64,000 nt of DNA. Origin: Pedobacter sp. KBW06 (lineage in GTDB: Bacteria > Bacteroidota > Bacteroidia > Sphingobacteriales > Sphingobacteriaceae). The position numbers were made by a program, and so were the translations under genes. The notes beneath the pieces were generated by a model. It worked only from the letters and a program-made list of their open reading frames with translations. It was not told where the DNA came from and made no database searches. The stretch lies in NCBI RefSeq assembly GCF_003852525.1, contig NZ_QAJL01000001.1, positions 1,389,133-1,453,132 on the forward strand, given 5' to 3'. Below are positions 52,040-61,359 of the stretch, one piece after another (position 1 is the stretch's first letter; the number at the start of each line of letters is the position of its first letter).

Positions 52040-53218
52040 TTAACTGATCATTGTAAACAGTACTTTCCCGCTCATGAAGGTCATGATCAAGACGACCAAT
52101 ACCCCAAAGCAAGTGAGCCAGACCGGGTGTTTGTAATCTCCAACGATGCGGGTCTTATAAGCTGCAAAAAGAATCGTGGCCAGCGTAACCGGCAGGATAA
52201 AACCATTCACTACTCCCGCAAGGATCAGGAGTTTTACCGGTTTCCCAACCAGGATAAAAATGACCGTCGAAACCAGGATAAAGGCAATGATCACTTTGTT
52301 CTCATTTTTAGCAATTTTAGGACTGAAAGATTTCACAAAGGACACAGAAGTATAGGCAGAGCCGATCACAGAAGTTACAGCAGCAGAAAACATCACCAGA
52401 CCAAACAACCGATAGCCGATTTGGCCCGCAGCCAGCTGAAAGACAGAAGCTGTAGGATTACCTGCATCAATTGCCAGTCCCTTACTGATCACACCCAGTG
52501 AAGCCAGGAACAGAAAGATGCGAACCAGCGAGGCTACAGAAATGCCCATAACGGCACTCGTACTCACTTCCTTCAATGCGGATTTCCCTTTAATTCCCGC
52601 ATCCAGCAAACGGTGGCCCCCGGAGAAGGTGATGTAACCTCCAACTGTGCCTCCAACTAAAGTCACAATCGTAGCCAGGTCTATTTTTAAGGGAATGAAA
52701 GTCCGCAGCACCGCCTCTCCTACCGGAGGGGCTGAAGTGATGGCGATGTAAATGATCACGATGATCATGATGAAGCCCATCGCCTGAGCGAAACGGTCCA
52801 TGGCTTTTCCAGCTTCCCTGATCAGGAAAATGGCAATAGCCAGCGCAGCAGAAATCACCGATCCTGTAACTACAGAAACACCCAGCAGCGCCTGCAAGCC
52901 TAGTCCGGCACCCGCAATGTTGCCAATATTAAAAGCCAGTCCGCCTAAAACAATCAGCAGGGAAATGAAGCCTCCCAATCCGGGAAGCAAGATATTTGCA
53001 ATGTCCTGAGCCCTTTTTTCGGAGACAGCGATCACCCTCCAGATGTTCAGCTGAACCCCAATATCAATAATGATAGAAGTGAGGATAACAAATCCGAAGC
53101 TTGCGCCCAATGATTGTGTAAAGACTGTGGTCTGTGTTAAAAAGCCCGGGCCAATGGCAGAGGTTGCCATTAGGAATGCGGCCCCCATAAGGACACTTCT
53201 GTTTTTCATGATCTTCAT
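52040..53218 (-). CDS. NRAMP-family-like transporter of the 5-oxoprolinase operon
   Basis: 392 residues with about eleven membrane spans. The family is NRAMP-like (overall layout as in YcsG of Bacillus subtilis), but the metal-binding DPGN of helix 1 is replaced by IGPGF (about residue 22-26) and the helix 6 MPH motif by SGGH. It may therefore not carry divalent metals. Being the last gene of the pxp operon, overlapping pxpA by 4 nt, it could import 5-oxoproline or a related small acid; that is inference from context. The gene order matches the ycsF-ycsG arrangement known in other bacteria. Confidence 0.75.
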   Translation of the reverse strand: MKIMKNRSVLMGAAFLMATSAIGPGFLTQTTVFTQSLGASFGFVILTSIIIDIGVQLNIWRVIAVSEKRAQDIANILLPGLGGFISLLIVLGGLAFNIGNIAGAGLGLQALLGVSVVTGSVISAALAIAIFLIREAGKAMDRFAQAMGFIMIIVIIYIAITSAPPVGEAVLRTFIPLKIDLATIVTLVGGTVGGYITFSGGHRLLDAGIKGKSALKEVSTSAVMGISVASLVRIFLFLASLGVISKGLAIDAGNPTASVFQLAAGQIGYRLFGLVMFSAAVTSVIGSAYTSVSFVKSFSPKIAKNENKVIIAFILVSTVIFILVGKPVKLLILAGVVNGFILPVTLATILFAAYKTRIVGDYKHPVWLTCFGVLVVLIMTFMSGKVLFTMIS

Positions 53219-54015
53219 TCAGCGGAATTATTAGCAGTTTTGCGCGTTTGATTTGCTGAAGATAAGGTAATCCCTTCCTTCCTAAAAGCAGCATAAATAC
53301 CTTCGGCAAATGCTACAGCCGAACGCCCATCTCCATGAATGCAAATGGTATCCGCTTTAATGCTTACCGGGCTTCCCTGTTGAGAAAGCACCTCTCCTTT
53401 TTTGATCATTTTAATGACCTGAGCGATCGCCAGCCCGTGATCGGTGATCAAAGCATCGGGTTGTTTTCTGGAAGTCAGGCTGCCGTCCTGCTGATAGGTC
53501 CGGTCTGCAAAAACCTCGTTGGCAACCCCTAAACCAATTGCGTTTCCTGCATTGATCAGCTCGGAACCGGAAAGTCCATATAAAATAAGTTCCGGATCAA
53601 CCTTATATACTGCTTCTGCGATGGCCGTAGCAAGGCCTTTATTTGCGGCGGCCATATTATACAATGCACCGTGAGGTTTCACATGCTGCATCGATCCTCC
53701 TTCGGATTTTACGAAAGCAGCCAGGGCACCGATCTGATAAACCACCATATCATAGGCTTCTTCGGGACTGATTGCCATTTCCCTTCTTCCGAAGCCCTGC
53801 AAATCGGGCAATCCCGGATGCGCGCCAATAGCGACACCATGCTTCAATGCCAGGCGAACAGTCTTTTTCATTACTGCCGGATCTCCTGCATGAAAACCAC
53901 AGGCAATGTTGGCAGAAGAAACGAAAGGCAATATGGACTCGTCATTTCCGATATCGAAAGCACCAAAGCCTTCCCCCATATCGCAATTCAGATCAGCGGT
54001 ATAATGGTTAACCAT
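53215..54015 (-). CDS. pxpA: 5-oxoprolinase subunit A (LamB/YcsF family)
   Basis: 266 residues. The opening [19 protein letters not shown], followed by [11 protein letters not shown] and [15 protein letters not shown], is characteristic of the LamB/YcsF family. With PxpB and PxpC it hydrolyses 5-oxo-L-proline to glutamate with ATP, in the cytoplasm. The start overlaps the pxpC stop by 8 nt, and the stop overlaps the transporter start by 4 nt, so the four genes form one tightly coupled operon. Length and motifs are normal. Confidence 0.95.
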   Translation of the reverse strand: MVNHYTADLNCDMGEGFGAFDIGNDESILPFVSSANIACGFHAGDPAVMKKTVRLALKHGVAIGAHPGLPDLQGFGRREMAISPEEAYDMVVYQIGALAAFVKSEGGSMQHVKPHGALYNMAAANKGLATAIAEAVYKVDPELILYGLSGSELINAGNAIGLGVANEVFADRTYQQDGSLTSRKQPDALITDHGLAIAQVIKMIKKGEVLSQQGSPVSIKADTICIHGDGRSAVAFAEGIYAAFRKEGITLSSANQTRKTANNSAE

Positions 54016-54973
54016 TGATGGGATATTTAAAAGTTAATGTTTGATGAAGTTGTCTGAGTTCCTGTTCTTCGGAAACCGCAAGGACCTGTGCCTGAGCTAA
54101 GGTAATTAATTCAAAGCTTAAAAGATCGCCACTTTGAAACTGGGCCAGTTTGCCTAAGTCGACACTGGCTACCTGTAAGATTCTGGGATAGCCGCCGGTG
54201 GTCTGATGATCGGCCATTAAGACAATCGGATTTCCTTCCGCAGTTACCTGAACCGTTCCGAAAGCTACCGCAGAGGATAACATTTCTTTCTTTTTCAGCA
54301 ATTTTAATGCGGTACCCTCCAGGCGATAGCCCATCCGGTCTGCTTCCTTACTGATCTTAAATTTCTCTGTAAGTATGGCAGCCATGCTCTTTTCATGGAA
54401 ATCTTCAAATTCAGGTCCTCTGATCACTCTGATCAGCTCATCCTGCCTGCGCTGGTACATTTTTGGACTCAGCGACCAGTTGAATGCGCCCGGCAGATCC
54501 GGAGCAGCAGATTTGAAAGGAATCAGGTCTCCGGTTTTTAAGGCCCTGCCTTCCAGTCCGCCAAAACCGGCACGAAGGTAAGTGGAATTACTACCCAATA
54601 CCGGAGGCAGGTCGAAACCTCCATGAACAGCCAGGTATGTACGGCATCCGGAGCGGGCCTGACCGAAAGAAAGGATCGCTCCTTTTTGTATATGTATTGG
54701 ACGCCACATCGGAACAGGGACACCATCAACTTCAGCTGAAAGATCGGCACCGGTAATGGCAATCAGCTGATCTTGTTCAAAAAGAAGAAAAGGCCCCATT
54801 AATGTGCATTCTATTCCGGCTTCTCCAGCTGTGTTTCCAACCAGCATATTGCCTAATTTCCAGGCATGGGCATCCATCGCACCAGCAAGTATGATTCCGT
54901 CTTTACGGTACCCATAACGTCCGGCATCCTGAACGGTCGTTAACAAGCCTGCTTTAAGCACCTTAATCCCCAT
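54008..54973 (-). CDS. pxpC: 5-oxoprolinase subunit C (biotin-dependent carboxyltransferase-like, KipA)
   Basis: 321 residues. The opening [20 protein letters not shown], with [17 protein letters not shown] and [10 protein letters not shown], and a later [13 protein letters not shown], are hallmarks of the KipA/PxpC family. It forms the 5-oxoprolinase with PxpB and PxpA. The start overlaps the pxpB stop by 11 nt. The annotated name biotin-dependent carboxyltransferase in this family is historical; no biotin site is present. Confidence 0.95.
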   Translation of the reverse strand: MGIKVLKAGLLTTVQDAGRYGYRKDGIILAGAMDAHAWKLGNMLVGNTAGEAGIECTLMGPFLLFEQDQLIAITGADLSAEVDGVPVPMWRPIHIQKGAILSFGQARSGCRTYLAVHGGFDLPPVLGSNSTYLRAGFGGLEGRALKTGDLIPFKSAAPDLPGAFNWSLSPKMYQRRQDELIRVIRGPEFEDFHEKSMAAILTEKFKISKEADRMGYRLEGTALKLLKKKEMLSSAVAFGTVQVTAEGNPIVLMADHQTTGGYPRILQVASVDLGKLAQFQSGDLLSFELITLAQAQVLAVSEEQELRQLHQTLTFKYPING

Positions 54974-55673
54974 TTTTAATCCTCCTTATTTTCTTAAATT
55001 CCTTTTCAGAAATCTCGACAAAGCGAAGCCTGTCGCCCGCTTTCAGAAATGCAGGAACTTCCCTGTCGAGGTCAAAAAGATCAATCGGGCTTCTGCCGAT
55101 GATCTGCCAGCCTCCCGGAGTTTCAATGGGATAAATTCCTGTTTGCTCTCCTGCGATGCCTACTGATCCAGCAGCAATCTTCATTCTTGGGGTATCTTTT
55201 CTTGGGGCAGCAATCAATTTATTCATTCCACCGAGATAAGGAAAGCCGGGAGCAAAACCAATCATATACACCAGGTATTCCGGAGCCGTATGAAGTGCAA
55301 TTACTTCTGCAGTACTGATCTTATTGTGACTGGCTACGAAGTCCAGGTCCGGCCCCCATTCTCCGCCATATAATACGGGAATTTCCAATACCGGACCGGA
55401 AGAAACCTCTTCCTCTTCCAACACTTCATTTGCCATTTCCTGGAGAAGTGGCAGCAATTTACTATAGTTGATAACCCAGGGCTCATAATATAATGTCACC
55501 GTGGTAAATGCAGGTACATATTCGACAAACCCTTCAAAGCTATATTCATCAAGGTAAGCACAAATAGCGCGTACCCTTGCGTTGATGGCAGGACTAATCT
55601 GATCACCAAGCTGGATCACAATAGCCGCATCACCAAGTGGATAGCATTTAAAAGAATTTGTTTTTTGTGTCAT
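54963..55673 (-). CDS. pxpB: 5-oxoprolinase subunit B (KipI family)
   Basis: 236 residues. It starts with YPLGDAAIVIQLGDQISP and contains LPVYYDGEWGPD-like VLYGGEWGPDLDFV and GFAPGFPYLGGM, the cyclophilin-like KipI signature. It is the first gene of the pxp operon; a TATATTTG box lies at 55692-55699. Together with PxpC and PxpA it cleaves 5-oxoproline, a by-product of glutamine and glutathione turnover. The next upstream gene on the same strand is peptidase E, 57 nt away. Confidence 0.95.
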   Translation of the reverse strand: MTQKTNSFKCYPLGDAAIVIQLGDQISPAINARVRAICAYLDEYSFEGFVEYVPAFTTVTLYYEPWVINYSKLLPLLQEMANEVLEEEEVSSGPVLEIPVLYGGEWGPDLDFVASHNKISTAEVIALHTAPEYLVYMIGFAPGFPYLGGMNKLIAAPRKDTPRMKIAAGSVGIAGEQTGIYPIETPGGWQIIGRSPIDLFDLDREVPAFLKAGDRLRFVEISEKEFKKIRRIKNGD

Positions 55674-55691
55674 TTAAAGATCGCCTCAAAA

Positions 55692-55699
55692 CAAATATA
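55692..55699 (-). promoter_or_regulatory. Bacteroidota -7 promoter box of the pxp operon (TATATTTG)
   Basis: Exact TAnnTTTG on the minus strand, 18 nt before the pxpB ATG. A -33 TTTG was not seen at the usual distance. Confidence 0.5.
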
Positions 55700-55730
55700 A
55701 TGATATAATACCGGCGATTTCCGTTGCGGG

Positions 55731-56432
55731 TTAAAATCTTAATACCGAGCCTGGCTCCAGTTCATAAGGCGCCATCCGTTGCCTGAATATGCGGGAAGGC
55801 TTGTTTCCTGCCGTGGTTACCTCTTCTCCCTGAACGCGGATCCAGCTTCCTTCCCTGAGCCCAACTACCGGAGTGTCATTGAAGACATGAAATTCTTTGA
55901 TCCGGGTTTCTCTCGTTTCGCCGTTATGTGTACTGTTTGGATCAGGGTCAAGGTAATGTGCATTAATGTTAAAAGGAACAAGTCCCATTGTAGTAAAGTC
56001 AGGAGGATATACAATGGGCATATCGTTTGTGTTCTTCATGTTGAGGCCACCGATATTACTGCCTGCGCTCGTGCCCAGGTAAGGGGTCCCGGCTTCCACG
56101 GCCATTTTCAGGTCTTCCATCAGGTTGAGCTGATGCAGCTGCTGTACCAATAAAAAGGTATTTCCTCCTCCTGTGAAAAAACCTTCCGCCTGTTGGATGG
56201 CTTCCACAGGATCAGAAAAAGTATGAACTCCGTTCACTTGAATGTTTATGGAATGAAATGCCTCCCTTACCTTTTCCGTATACTCGTCATGACTGATTCC
56301 TCCCGGACGTGCAAAAGGAATAAATACAATTTCAGAAACGTCTTTGAAGAAAGACTTCAATTCGGGCAGGAGATAAGCCAGGTACTCTTCTCCAAACATG
56401 GTAGAAGTACTTGCCAGCAGTATATTTTTCAT
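55731..56432 (-). CDS. pepE: Peptidase E (dipeptidase E, family S51)
   Basis: 233 residues from ATG at 56432 (an adjacent ATG and one 24 nt upstream also exist). The serine nucleophile lies in YLGTSAGSNIG, and the family segments FFTGGGNTFLL and FNINAHYLDPDP are present. It cleaves dipeptides with N-terminal Asp. Its place just before the oxoprolinase operon suggests an amino-acid salvage function, either as part of the same transcript (gap 57 nt, with a separate promoter box between) or as a neighbour only. Confidence 0.9.
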   Translation of the reverse strand: MKNILLASTSTMFGEEYLAYLLPELKSFFKDVSEIVFIPFARPGGISHDEYTEKVREAFHSINIQVNGVHTFSDPVEAIQQAEGFFTGGGNTFLLVQQLHQLNLMEDLKMAVEAGTPYLGTSAGSNIGGLNMKNTNDMPIVYPPDFTTMGLVPFNINAHYLDPDPNSTHNGETRETRIKEFHVFNDTPVVGLREGSWIRVQGEEVTTAGNKPSRIFRQRMAPYELEPGSVLRF

Positions 56433-56533
56433 CATTATCGGATTAATTGTATGCAATATTAAACACTTAGGCGGAGCTATAAAATTTATTCCTCCATTAA
56501 TTGGTAAAAGTTTAGGTTTCCCTGCACTTGTTG

Positions 56534-56554
56534 TTAGACATCAGATATGTCTAA
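56534..56554. promoter_or_regulatory. Inverted repeat upstream of the GH16 gene
   Basis: Arms TTAGACAT (56534-56541) and ATGTCTAA (56547-56554), spacer 5 nt, perfect. It lies 32-52 nt before the ATG, in a place suited to an operator. Confidence 0.45.
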
Positions 56555-56585
56555 GAAATTTTATCAACCCTATAACCAACCAAAA

Positions 56586-57389
56586 ATGAAAAAAATCTAT
56601 GTTATGGCAATGCTTGCCATCGTCTTCTTCTCCTGTAAGAAAGACTCAAATGCTGAAGACCCAGGTCGTTCCAAATCAGAAAAAGTAAATTCAAAATCGG
56701 CTGTTATCCCTGTTCCCGGGGCAACCATTATCAATTTCAGTGGTTATACCTGGCAGGTTAAAAATGTGACAGATTTAGCTGTAGGTGGCCCCGGACCAAA
56801 TTACTGGGCCAACAGCAGTGTATGGGTAGATGCTCAGGGCCTGCTTCATTTAAGGATCAAAAGAGATCCAGCTACCGGAAGGTGGAATTGCGCTGAGGTC
56901 AGTTCTCTGCAGGAGTTCGGTTATGGTTCTTATGTGTGGAAAGTAGAAGGCGCCGTAGATCAGCTCGACAAGAACGTGATTTTAGGTTTGTTCAACTACA
57001 AATCCGGGGATGACGGACATCATGAAGTGGACATCGAATTTGCAAGATGGGGCAATTCGGCATGGCCCAATTTCAACTACACCGTTTATCCGGCCTATGG
57101 AGATCCTGCGACACGTAAATTCAACACCTATGAGCTCGCATTAAACGGCACCTACTCTACCTATAAATTTCAGCGAAACAGTCAGAAGGTGACTTACAAA
57201 GCTTACCACGGACACAATGAGCTGGAAGGTAATTCCTTCTTTCCATGGAGCACTCCGGATACAGGTTTTCCTGTAAGTACGGAAGCGTTGCCGGTACACA
57301 TGAATTTATGGTTATTCAATGGTCTGGCACCTTCAAATGCGCAGGAAGTGGAGATCATCATCCATTCTTTCCAGTTTACTCCTGCTTAA
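56586..57389 (+). CDS. GH16-family-like lipoprotein (beta-glucanase fold)
   Basis: 267 residues from ATG at 56586, which opens a lipoprotein signal (IVFFSC, Cys17). The active-site strand is EVDIEF (Glu147, Asp149, Glu151), the ExDxE pattern of GH16, within a beta-jelly-roll (SYVWKVEGAVDQLDKN, VILGLFNYK). GH16 enzymes cut beta-1,3- or beta-1,4-glucans, agar or carrageenan, and also keratan-type chains. The fold and motif are good; the substrate is open. An inverted repeat lies upstream; a strong terminator follows. Confidence 0.8.
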   Translation: MKKIYVMAMLAIVFFSCKKDSNAEDPGRSKSEKVNSKSAVIPVPGATIINFSGYTWQVKNVTDLAVGGPGPNYWANSSVWVDAQGLLHLRIKRDPATGRWNCAEVSSLQEFGYGSYVWKVEGAVDQLDKNVILGLFNYKSGDDGHHEVDIEFARWGNSAWPNFNYTVYPAYGDPATRKFNTYELALNGTYSTYKFQRNSQKVTYKAYHGHNELEGNSFFPWSTPDTGFPVSTEALPVHMNLWLFNGLAPSNAQEVEIIIHSFQFTPA

Positions 57390-57415
57390 TTCTAAAATTA
57401 AAAATTCCCCGGTAT

Positions 57416-57446
57416 AAAAAGAGCAGCCTTTTGGGCTGCTCTTTTG
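57416..57446. terminator. Bidirectional intrinsic terminator
   Basis: GAGCAGCC/GGCTGCTC stem, extended by an A run on the left and T run on the right, between the convergent GH16 and purL genes. Confidence 0.9.
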
Positions 57447-57471
57447 TAATGATTGATCTTTTAGAATCCTA

Positions 57472-60400
57472 TTATTTACTGGTATTTTCCAACCATTTTC
57501 TTGCATTTACAAAAGCTTCCATCCATGGAGTTACTTCGTCTTTACGTCCCTGAGGATAGTTTGCCCAATGCCACTGGAATAAAGAGCGCTCGATATGGGG
57601 CATCATTACCAGATGTCTTCCCGACTGATCACATAACATTGCAGTATTGTAATCTGATCCGTTTGGATTGGCAGGATAGCTTTCGTAACCGTATTTAGCA
57701 ACGATACCATACTGATCTTCCGCATATGGCAACTGGAATTTACCTTCACCATGAGATACCCATACGCCCAAAGTACTTCCGGCAAGACTCGATAACATCA
57801 CAGAATTGTTTTCCTGTATCGTTAATGAAGTAAAAATACTCTCGTGCTTCTGACTTTCGTTGTGCAGCATTTTAGGTTTTTCTTCATGGTCTTTATTGAT
57901 CAGGCCTAATTCTACGAATAGCTGACAACCATTACAAATGCCCACCGAAAGGGTATCTTCACGTTTGAAGAAATTCTCCAACGCTACCCTTGCTTTTTCA
58001 TTGTATAAAAATGCACCTGCCCAGCCTTTAGCTGAACCCAGTACGTCTGAGTTAGAGAAACCTCCTACTGCACCGATGAACTGGATGTCTTCCAGTGTTT
58101 CACGGCCGGAGATTAAATCGGTCATGTGTACATCTTTTACATCAAAACCTGCAAGGAACATCGCATTGGCCAGTTCACGCTCCGAGTTACTTCCTTTTTC
58201 TCTAAGGACCGCAGCTTTAGGCCTTGGTTTAGATTCGTCAATAACCGGTTTTTTACCATCAAACTGCAATGGGAAAGTATAGTTCAGGACATGGTTTTTA
58301 TAGTTGTCAAATCTTTCTTTAGCTTTAACAGGACCAGCTTGTTTCTGATCTAACAGGTAAGAAGTTTTGAACCACACATCACGTAGGTGATCGATATCAA
58401 AAGTATGACTTGCTGCTGCATTTTTAACCGTTAAGGTAGCCTCGCTTTTTACTTCACCAATTTTATGGTAAGCAACACCTGCTGCTGTCAGTAGTCCCTC
58501 TACACTTGCATCTGCCTGGAATACAATTCCGATATTTTCTGCGAAAAGCACTTTGATCAGGTCTTCATTTCCTAAAGCGGAAAGGTCGATTTCTGCACCA
58601 AGGTTTCTGTCGGCAAAGCAAAGCTCTAATAAGGTAGTGATCAAACCACCACTGCCGATGTCATGACCTGCCTGGATTTTTCCGGCTTTGATCAGTTCCT
58701 GAACTGTATTGAAAGCGGTTTTAAATGCTGCTGCATCTTTTACATCCGGAGTTTCATTGCCAATCCTGTTTAGGGTTTGTGCAAAAGAAGATCCTCCAAG
58801 TTTATAGGCATCACCGGAAAGGTTGATGTAATAAACTGACCCGCCATTTTTCTGAAGAACAGGTTCTACCACAGCGGTAATGTCATCACAATGACCACCT
58901 GCAGAAATGATAACTGTACCTGGGGCAATCACCTCGCCATCGGGATATTTTTGTTTCATCGACAGGGAGTCTTTACCTGTCGGGATGTTAATTCCTAAAT
59001 CGATTGCAAATTCCGAGCATGCTTTTACCGCTTCATATAAACGGGCATCTTCTCCTTCGTTTTTACAAGCCCACATCCAGTTGGCAGAAAGTGAAACACT
59101 TTCCAATCCATCTTTTAAAGGTGCCCATACGATATTTGAAAGTGATTCTGCAATGGCATTGCGACTTCCTGCTGCTGCGTCGATCAGTGCAGATAATGGT
59201 GCATGTCCTACAGAAGTAGCGATACCATCTTTTCCCTGAAAATCAAGTGCCATGACACCACAGTTATTTAAAGGCAACTGTAATGGTCCTGCGCATTGTT
59301 GTTTGGCTACTCTTCCACCTACACAACGGTCAACTTTGTTTGTTAACCAATCTTTGGAAGCCACTGCTTCCAGCTGTAATACCTGCTCCAGGTAATTGTC
59401 CAGCTGATTGATATCATAAGTTACCGCTTCGTATTTCCTGTCGACAGTTTTATCTTCCATCACCACTTTCGGTGAGCTTCCGAACATATCTTTCAACTCC
59501 AGGTCCATTGGTTTTAAGCCAGTGGTTTTAGAAGCAAAAGTAAAACGATGATCGCCGGTTACTTCTCCAACGGTATACATTGGGCTGCGTTCACGTTCTG
59601 CAATTTTATGTAAAGTATCGATATGGTCTTTACCAATCACCAATCCCATACGTTCCTGAGATTCGTTTCCGATGATTTCCTTTGCGGAAAGTGTGGGATC
59701 GCCAACAGGCAGTTTATCCAGGTCAATCAGACCACCAGTTTCTTCTACAAGTTCAGAAAGACAGTTTAAGTGTCCACCGGCACCGTGATCATGAATCGAA
59801 ACAATCGCATTCACATCACTTTCCACCATTCCACGAACGGTATTTGCCGCTCTTTTTTGCATCTCCGGATTGGAGCGCTGGATGGCATTCAGCTCAATGC
59901 TGGAACCCAGTGCACCGGTATCTGCTGAAGATACTGCTGCACCTCCCATACCAATGCGGTAATTTTCACCACCCAGGATCACAATCTGATCTCCTGTTGA
60001 TGGTTTATGTTTTTGTGCCTGATCCGCTTTTCCGTAGCCTACGCCACCTGCAAGCATGATCACTTTATCGTATCCTAATTTACGGCCTTCTTCTTCATGT
60101 TCGAAGGTCAGTACCGATCCTGTGATCAGGGGTTGTCCGAATTTATTTCCAAAATCAGAAGCACCATTTGAGGCTTTGATCAGGATGTCCATTGGGGTTT
60201 GATACAACCATTTTCTTTCTTCTACGCCTTTTTCCCAGGGGCGGTCTTCGGTAAGTCTGGATAATGCAGTCATATATACCGCTGTACCTGCAAGAGGCAA
60301 GGATCCTTGTCCACCAGCAAGTCTATCTCTGATCTCCCCACCTGATCCTGTTGCCGCTCCGTTGAAAGGTTCAACAGTGGTCGGGAAATTATGGGTTTCC

Positions 60401-61143
60401 GCTTTTATAGAGATTACAGAATCAAAATCTTTCAATTGATAGTATTCAGGTAGGTCTGCTCTTTTAGGGGCAAACTGCTGTACTCTTGGTCCTTTAACAA
60501 AGGCCACATTATCTTTATAGGCAGAAACAATTCCGTTAGGATTTAATTCTGAGGTTTTGCGGATCAGTTTAAACAGAGAAGAAGGTTGTTCCTCGCCATC
60601 AATCACAAAAGTTCCGTTAAAGATTTTATGACGGCAATGTTCAGAGTTGACCTGAGAAAAACCGAATACTTCTGAATCCGTTAATTTACGGCCCAGGTTT
60701 TCGGCTAGTTTATTTAGGTAATCAACTTCTTCGTCACTTAGGGATAGTCCTTCCTGTTTATTGAATACAGCAATGTCGCTGATTTCCAGGATTGGCTCCG
60801 GCTGAACATTAGTTGTGAATACATCCTGTCCCAGTCCGTCGTATTTTTGAAACAACATGTGGTCGTAATTCGAAGCATCAGCAGTTGATTGCTCAAACTC
60901 TTCAATACGGATAATGCCCTGAAGGTCCATATTCTGGGTAATTTCCACGGCATTGGTACTCCATGGGGTCACCATTGCTGCCCTGGGGCCAACAAAGAAT
61001 CCACTTAAAGATGTTTCCGATTTAACTTTTGCGCCTCCAAACAGCCAACTTAATTTTGAAATATCAGATGGTGTAAGGCTCCGGTTTATTTGCAAGACAT
61101 AAATCTTGGCAGATGGGGTTTCGAAGAAAAAGATCATATTCAT
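57472..61143 (-). CDS. purL: Phosphoribosylformylglycinamidine synthase
   Basis: 1223 residues from ATG at 61143 (a second ATG 6 nt later); the frame is open 102 nt further upstream but across the promoter, so that part is excluded. It is the single-chain large PurL: an N-terminal domain, two AIRS-type halves with GAATGSGGEIRDRLAGGQGS and FVIGKDH-like sequences, and a C-terminal glutamine amidotransferase with the nucleophile in GICNGCQ. It makes formylglycinamidine ribonucleotide in purine synthesis. E. coli PurL is about 1295 residues, so the length is close. A TATCTTTG promoter box is at 61153-61160. Confidence 0.95.
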   Translation of the reverse strand: MNMIFFFETPSAKIYVLQINRSLTPSDISKLSWLFGGAKVKSETSLSGFFVGPRAAMVTPWSTNAVEITQNMDLQGIIRIEEFEQSTADASNYDHMLFQKYDGLGQDVFTTNVQPEPILEISDIAVFNKQEGLSLSDEEVDYLNKLAENLGRKLTDSEVFGFSQVNSEHCRHKIFNGTFVIDGEEQPSSLFKLIRKTSELNPNGIVSAYKDNVAFVKGPRVQQFAPKRADLPEYYQLKDFDSVISIKAETHNFPTTVEPFNGAATGSGGEIRDRLAGGQGSLPLAGTAVYMTALSRLTEDRPWEKGVEERKWLYQTPMDILIKASNGASDFGNKFGQPLITGSVLTFEHEEEGRKLGYDKVIMLAGGVGYGKADQAQKHKPSTGDQIVILGGENYRIGMGGAAVSSADTGALGSSIELNAIQRSNPEMQKRAANTVRGMVESDVNAIVSIHDHGAGGHLNCLSELVEETGGLIDLDKLPVGDPTLSAKEIIGNESQERMGLVIGKDHIDTLHKIAERERSPMYTVGEVTGDHRFTFASKTTGLKPMDLELKDMFGSSPKVVMEDKTVDRKYEAVTYDINQLDNYLEQVLQLEAVASKDWLTNKVDRCVGGRVAKQQCAGPLQLPLNNCGVMALDFQGKDGIATSVGHAPLSALIDAAAGSRNAIAESLSNIVWAPLKDGLESVSLSANWMWACKNEGEDARLYEAVKACSEFAIDLGINIPTGKDSLSMKQKYPDGEVIAPGTVIISAGGHCDDITAVVEPVLQKNGGSVYYINLSGDAYKLGGSSFAQTLNRIGNETPDVKDAAAFKTAFNTVQELIKAGKIQAGHDIGSGGLITTLLELCFADRNLGAEIDLSALGNEDLIKVLFAENIGIVFQADASVEGLLTAAGVAYHKIGEVKSEATLTVKNAAASHTFDIDHLRDVWFKTSYLLDQKQAGPVKAKERFDNYKNHVLNYTFPLQFDGKKPVIDESKPRPKAAVLREKGSNSERELANAMFLAGFDVKDVHMTDLISGRETLEDIQFIGAVGGFSNSDVLGSAKGWAGAFLYNEKARVALENFFKREDTLSVGICNGCQLFVELGLINKDHEEKPKMLHNESQKHESIFTSLTIQENNSVMLSSLAGSTLGVWVSHGEGKFQLPYAEDQYGIVAKYGYESYPANPNGSDYNTAMLCDQSGRHLVMMPHIERSLFQWHWANYPQGRKDEVTPWMEAFVNARKWLENTSK

Positions 61144-61152
61144 AAAGTGATG

Positions 61153-61160
61153 CAAAGATA
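61153..61160 (-). promoter_or_regulatory. Bacteroidota -7 promoter box of purL (TATCTTTG)
   Basis: Exact TAnnTTTG on the minus strand, 9 nt before the ATG at 61143, with a TTG about 21 nt upstream as a -33 element. The leader is at most a few bases. Confidence 0.7.
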
Positions 61161-61233
61161 CTTTAAAAAGTAATAATGATGCAATTGAAAAGCAATGAAA
61201 ATAACGGTAGTCCGGAGCTTTGGCGCGATGGTA

Positions 61234-61267
61234 CAAAAAAGACAACCACTATAGATTGTCTTTTTTG
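61234..61267. terminator. Orphan intrinsic terminator between purL and the Imm70 gene
   Basis: A perfect 12-bp inverted repeat (CAAAAAAGACAA at 61234-61245 and TTGTCTTTTTTG at 61256-61267) with a 10-nt loop. It has T runs on both strands. No annotated gene ends here on either strand, so the transcript it stops is unknown. Confidence 0.7.
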
Positions 61268-61359
61268 CATCAATAGTAATATATTTAAGCATTTTCCATT
61301 CAGAACACCGGATCCTGCTTTGATCGAATTAAAAAACAGTTTATCATTAATTAAACAAA

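Noticed and set aside
59682..60059. A 125-codon plus-strand frame inside purL
   Set aside because: Antisense to a complete purL frame with clear motifs.
61205..61235. A GC-rich stretch before the orphan terminator, considered as a tRNA or tRNA fragment
   Set aside because: It has no T-loop, no anticodon stem and no CCA; it cannot be folded as a cloverleaf.
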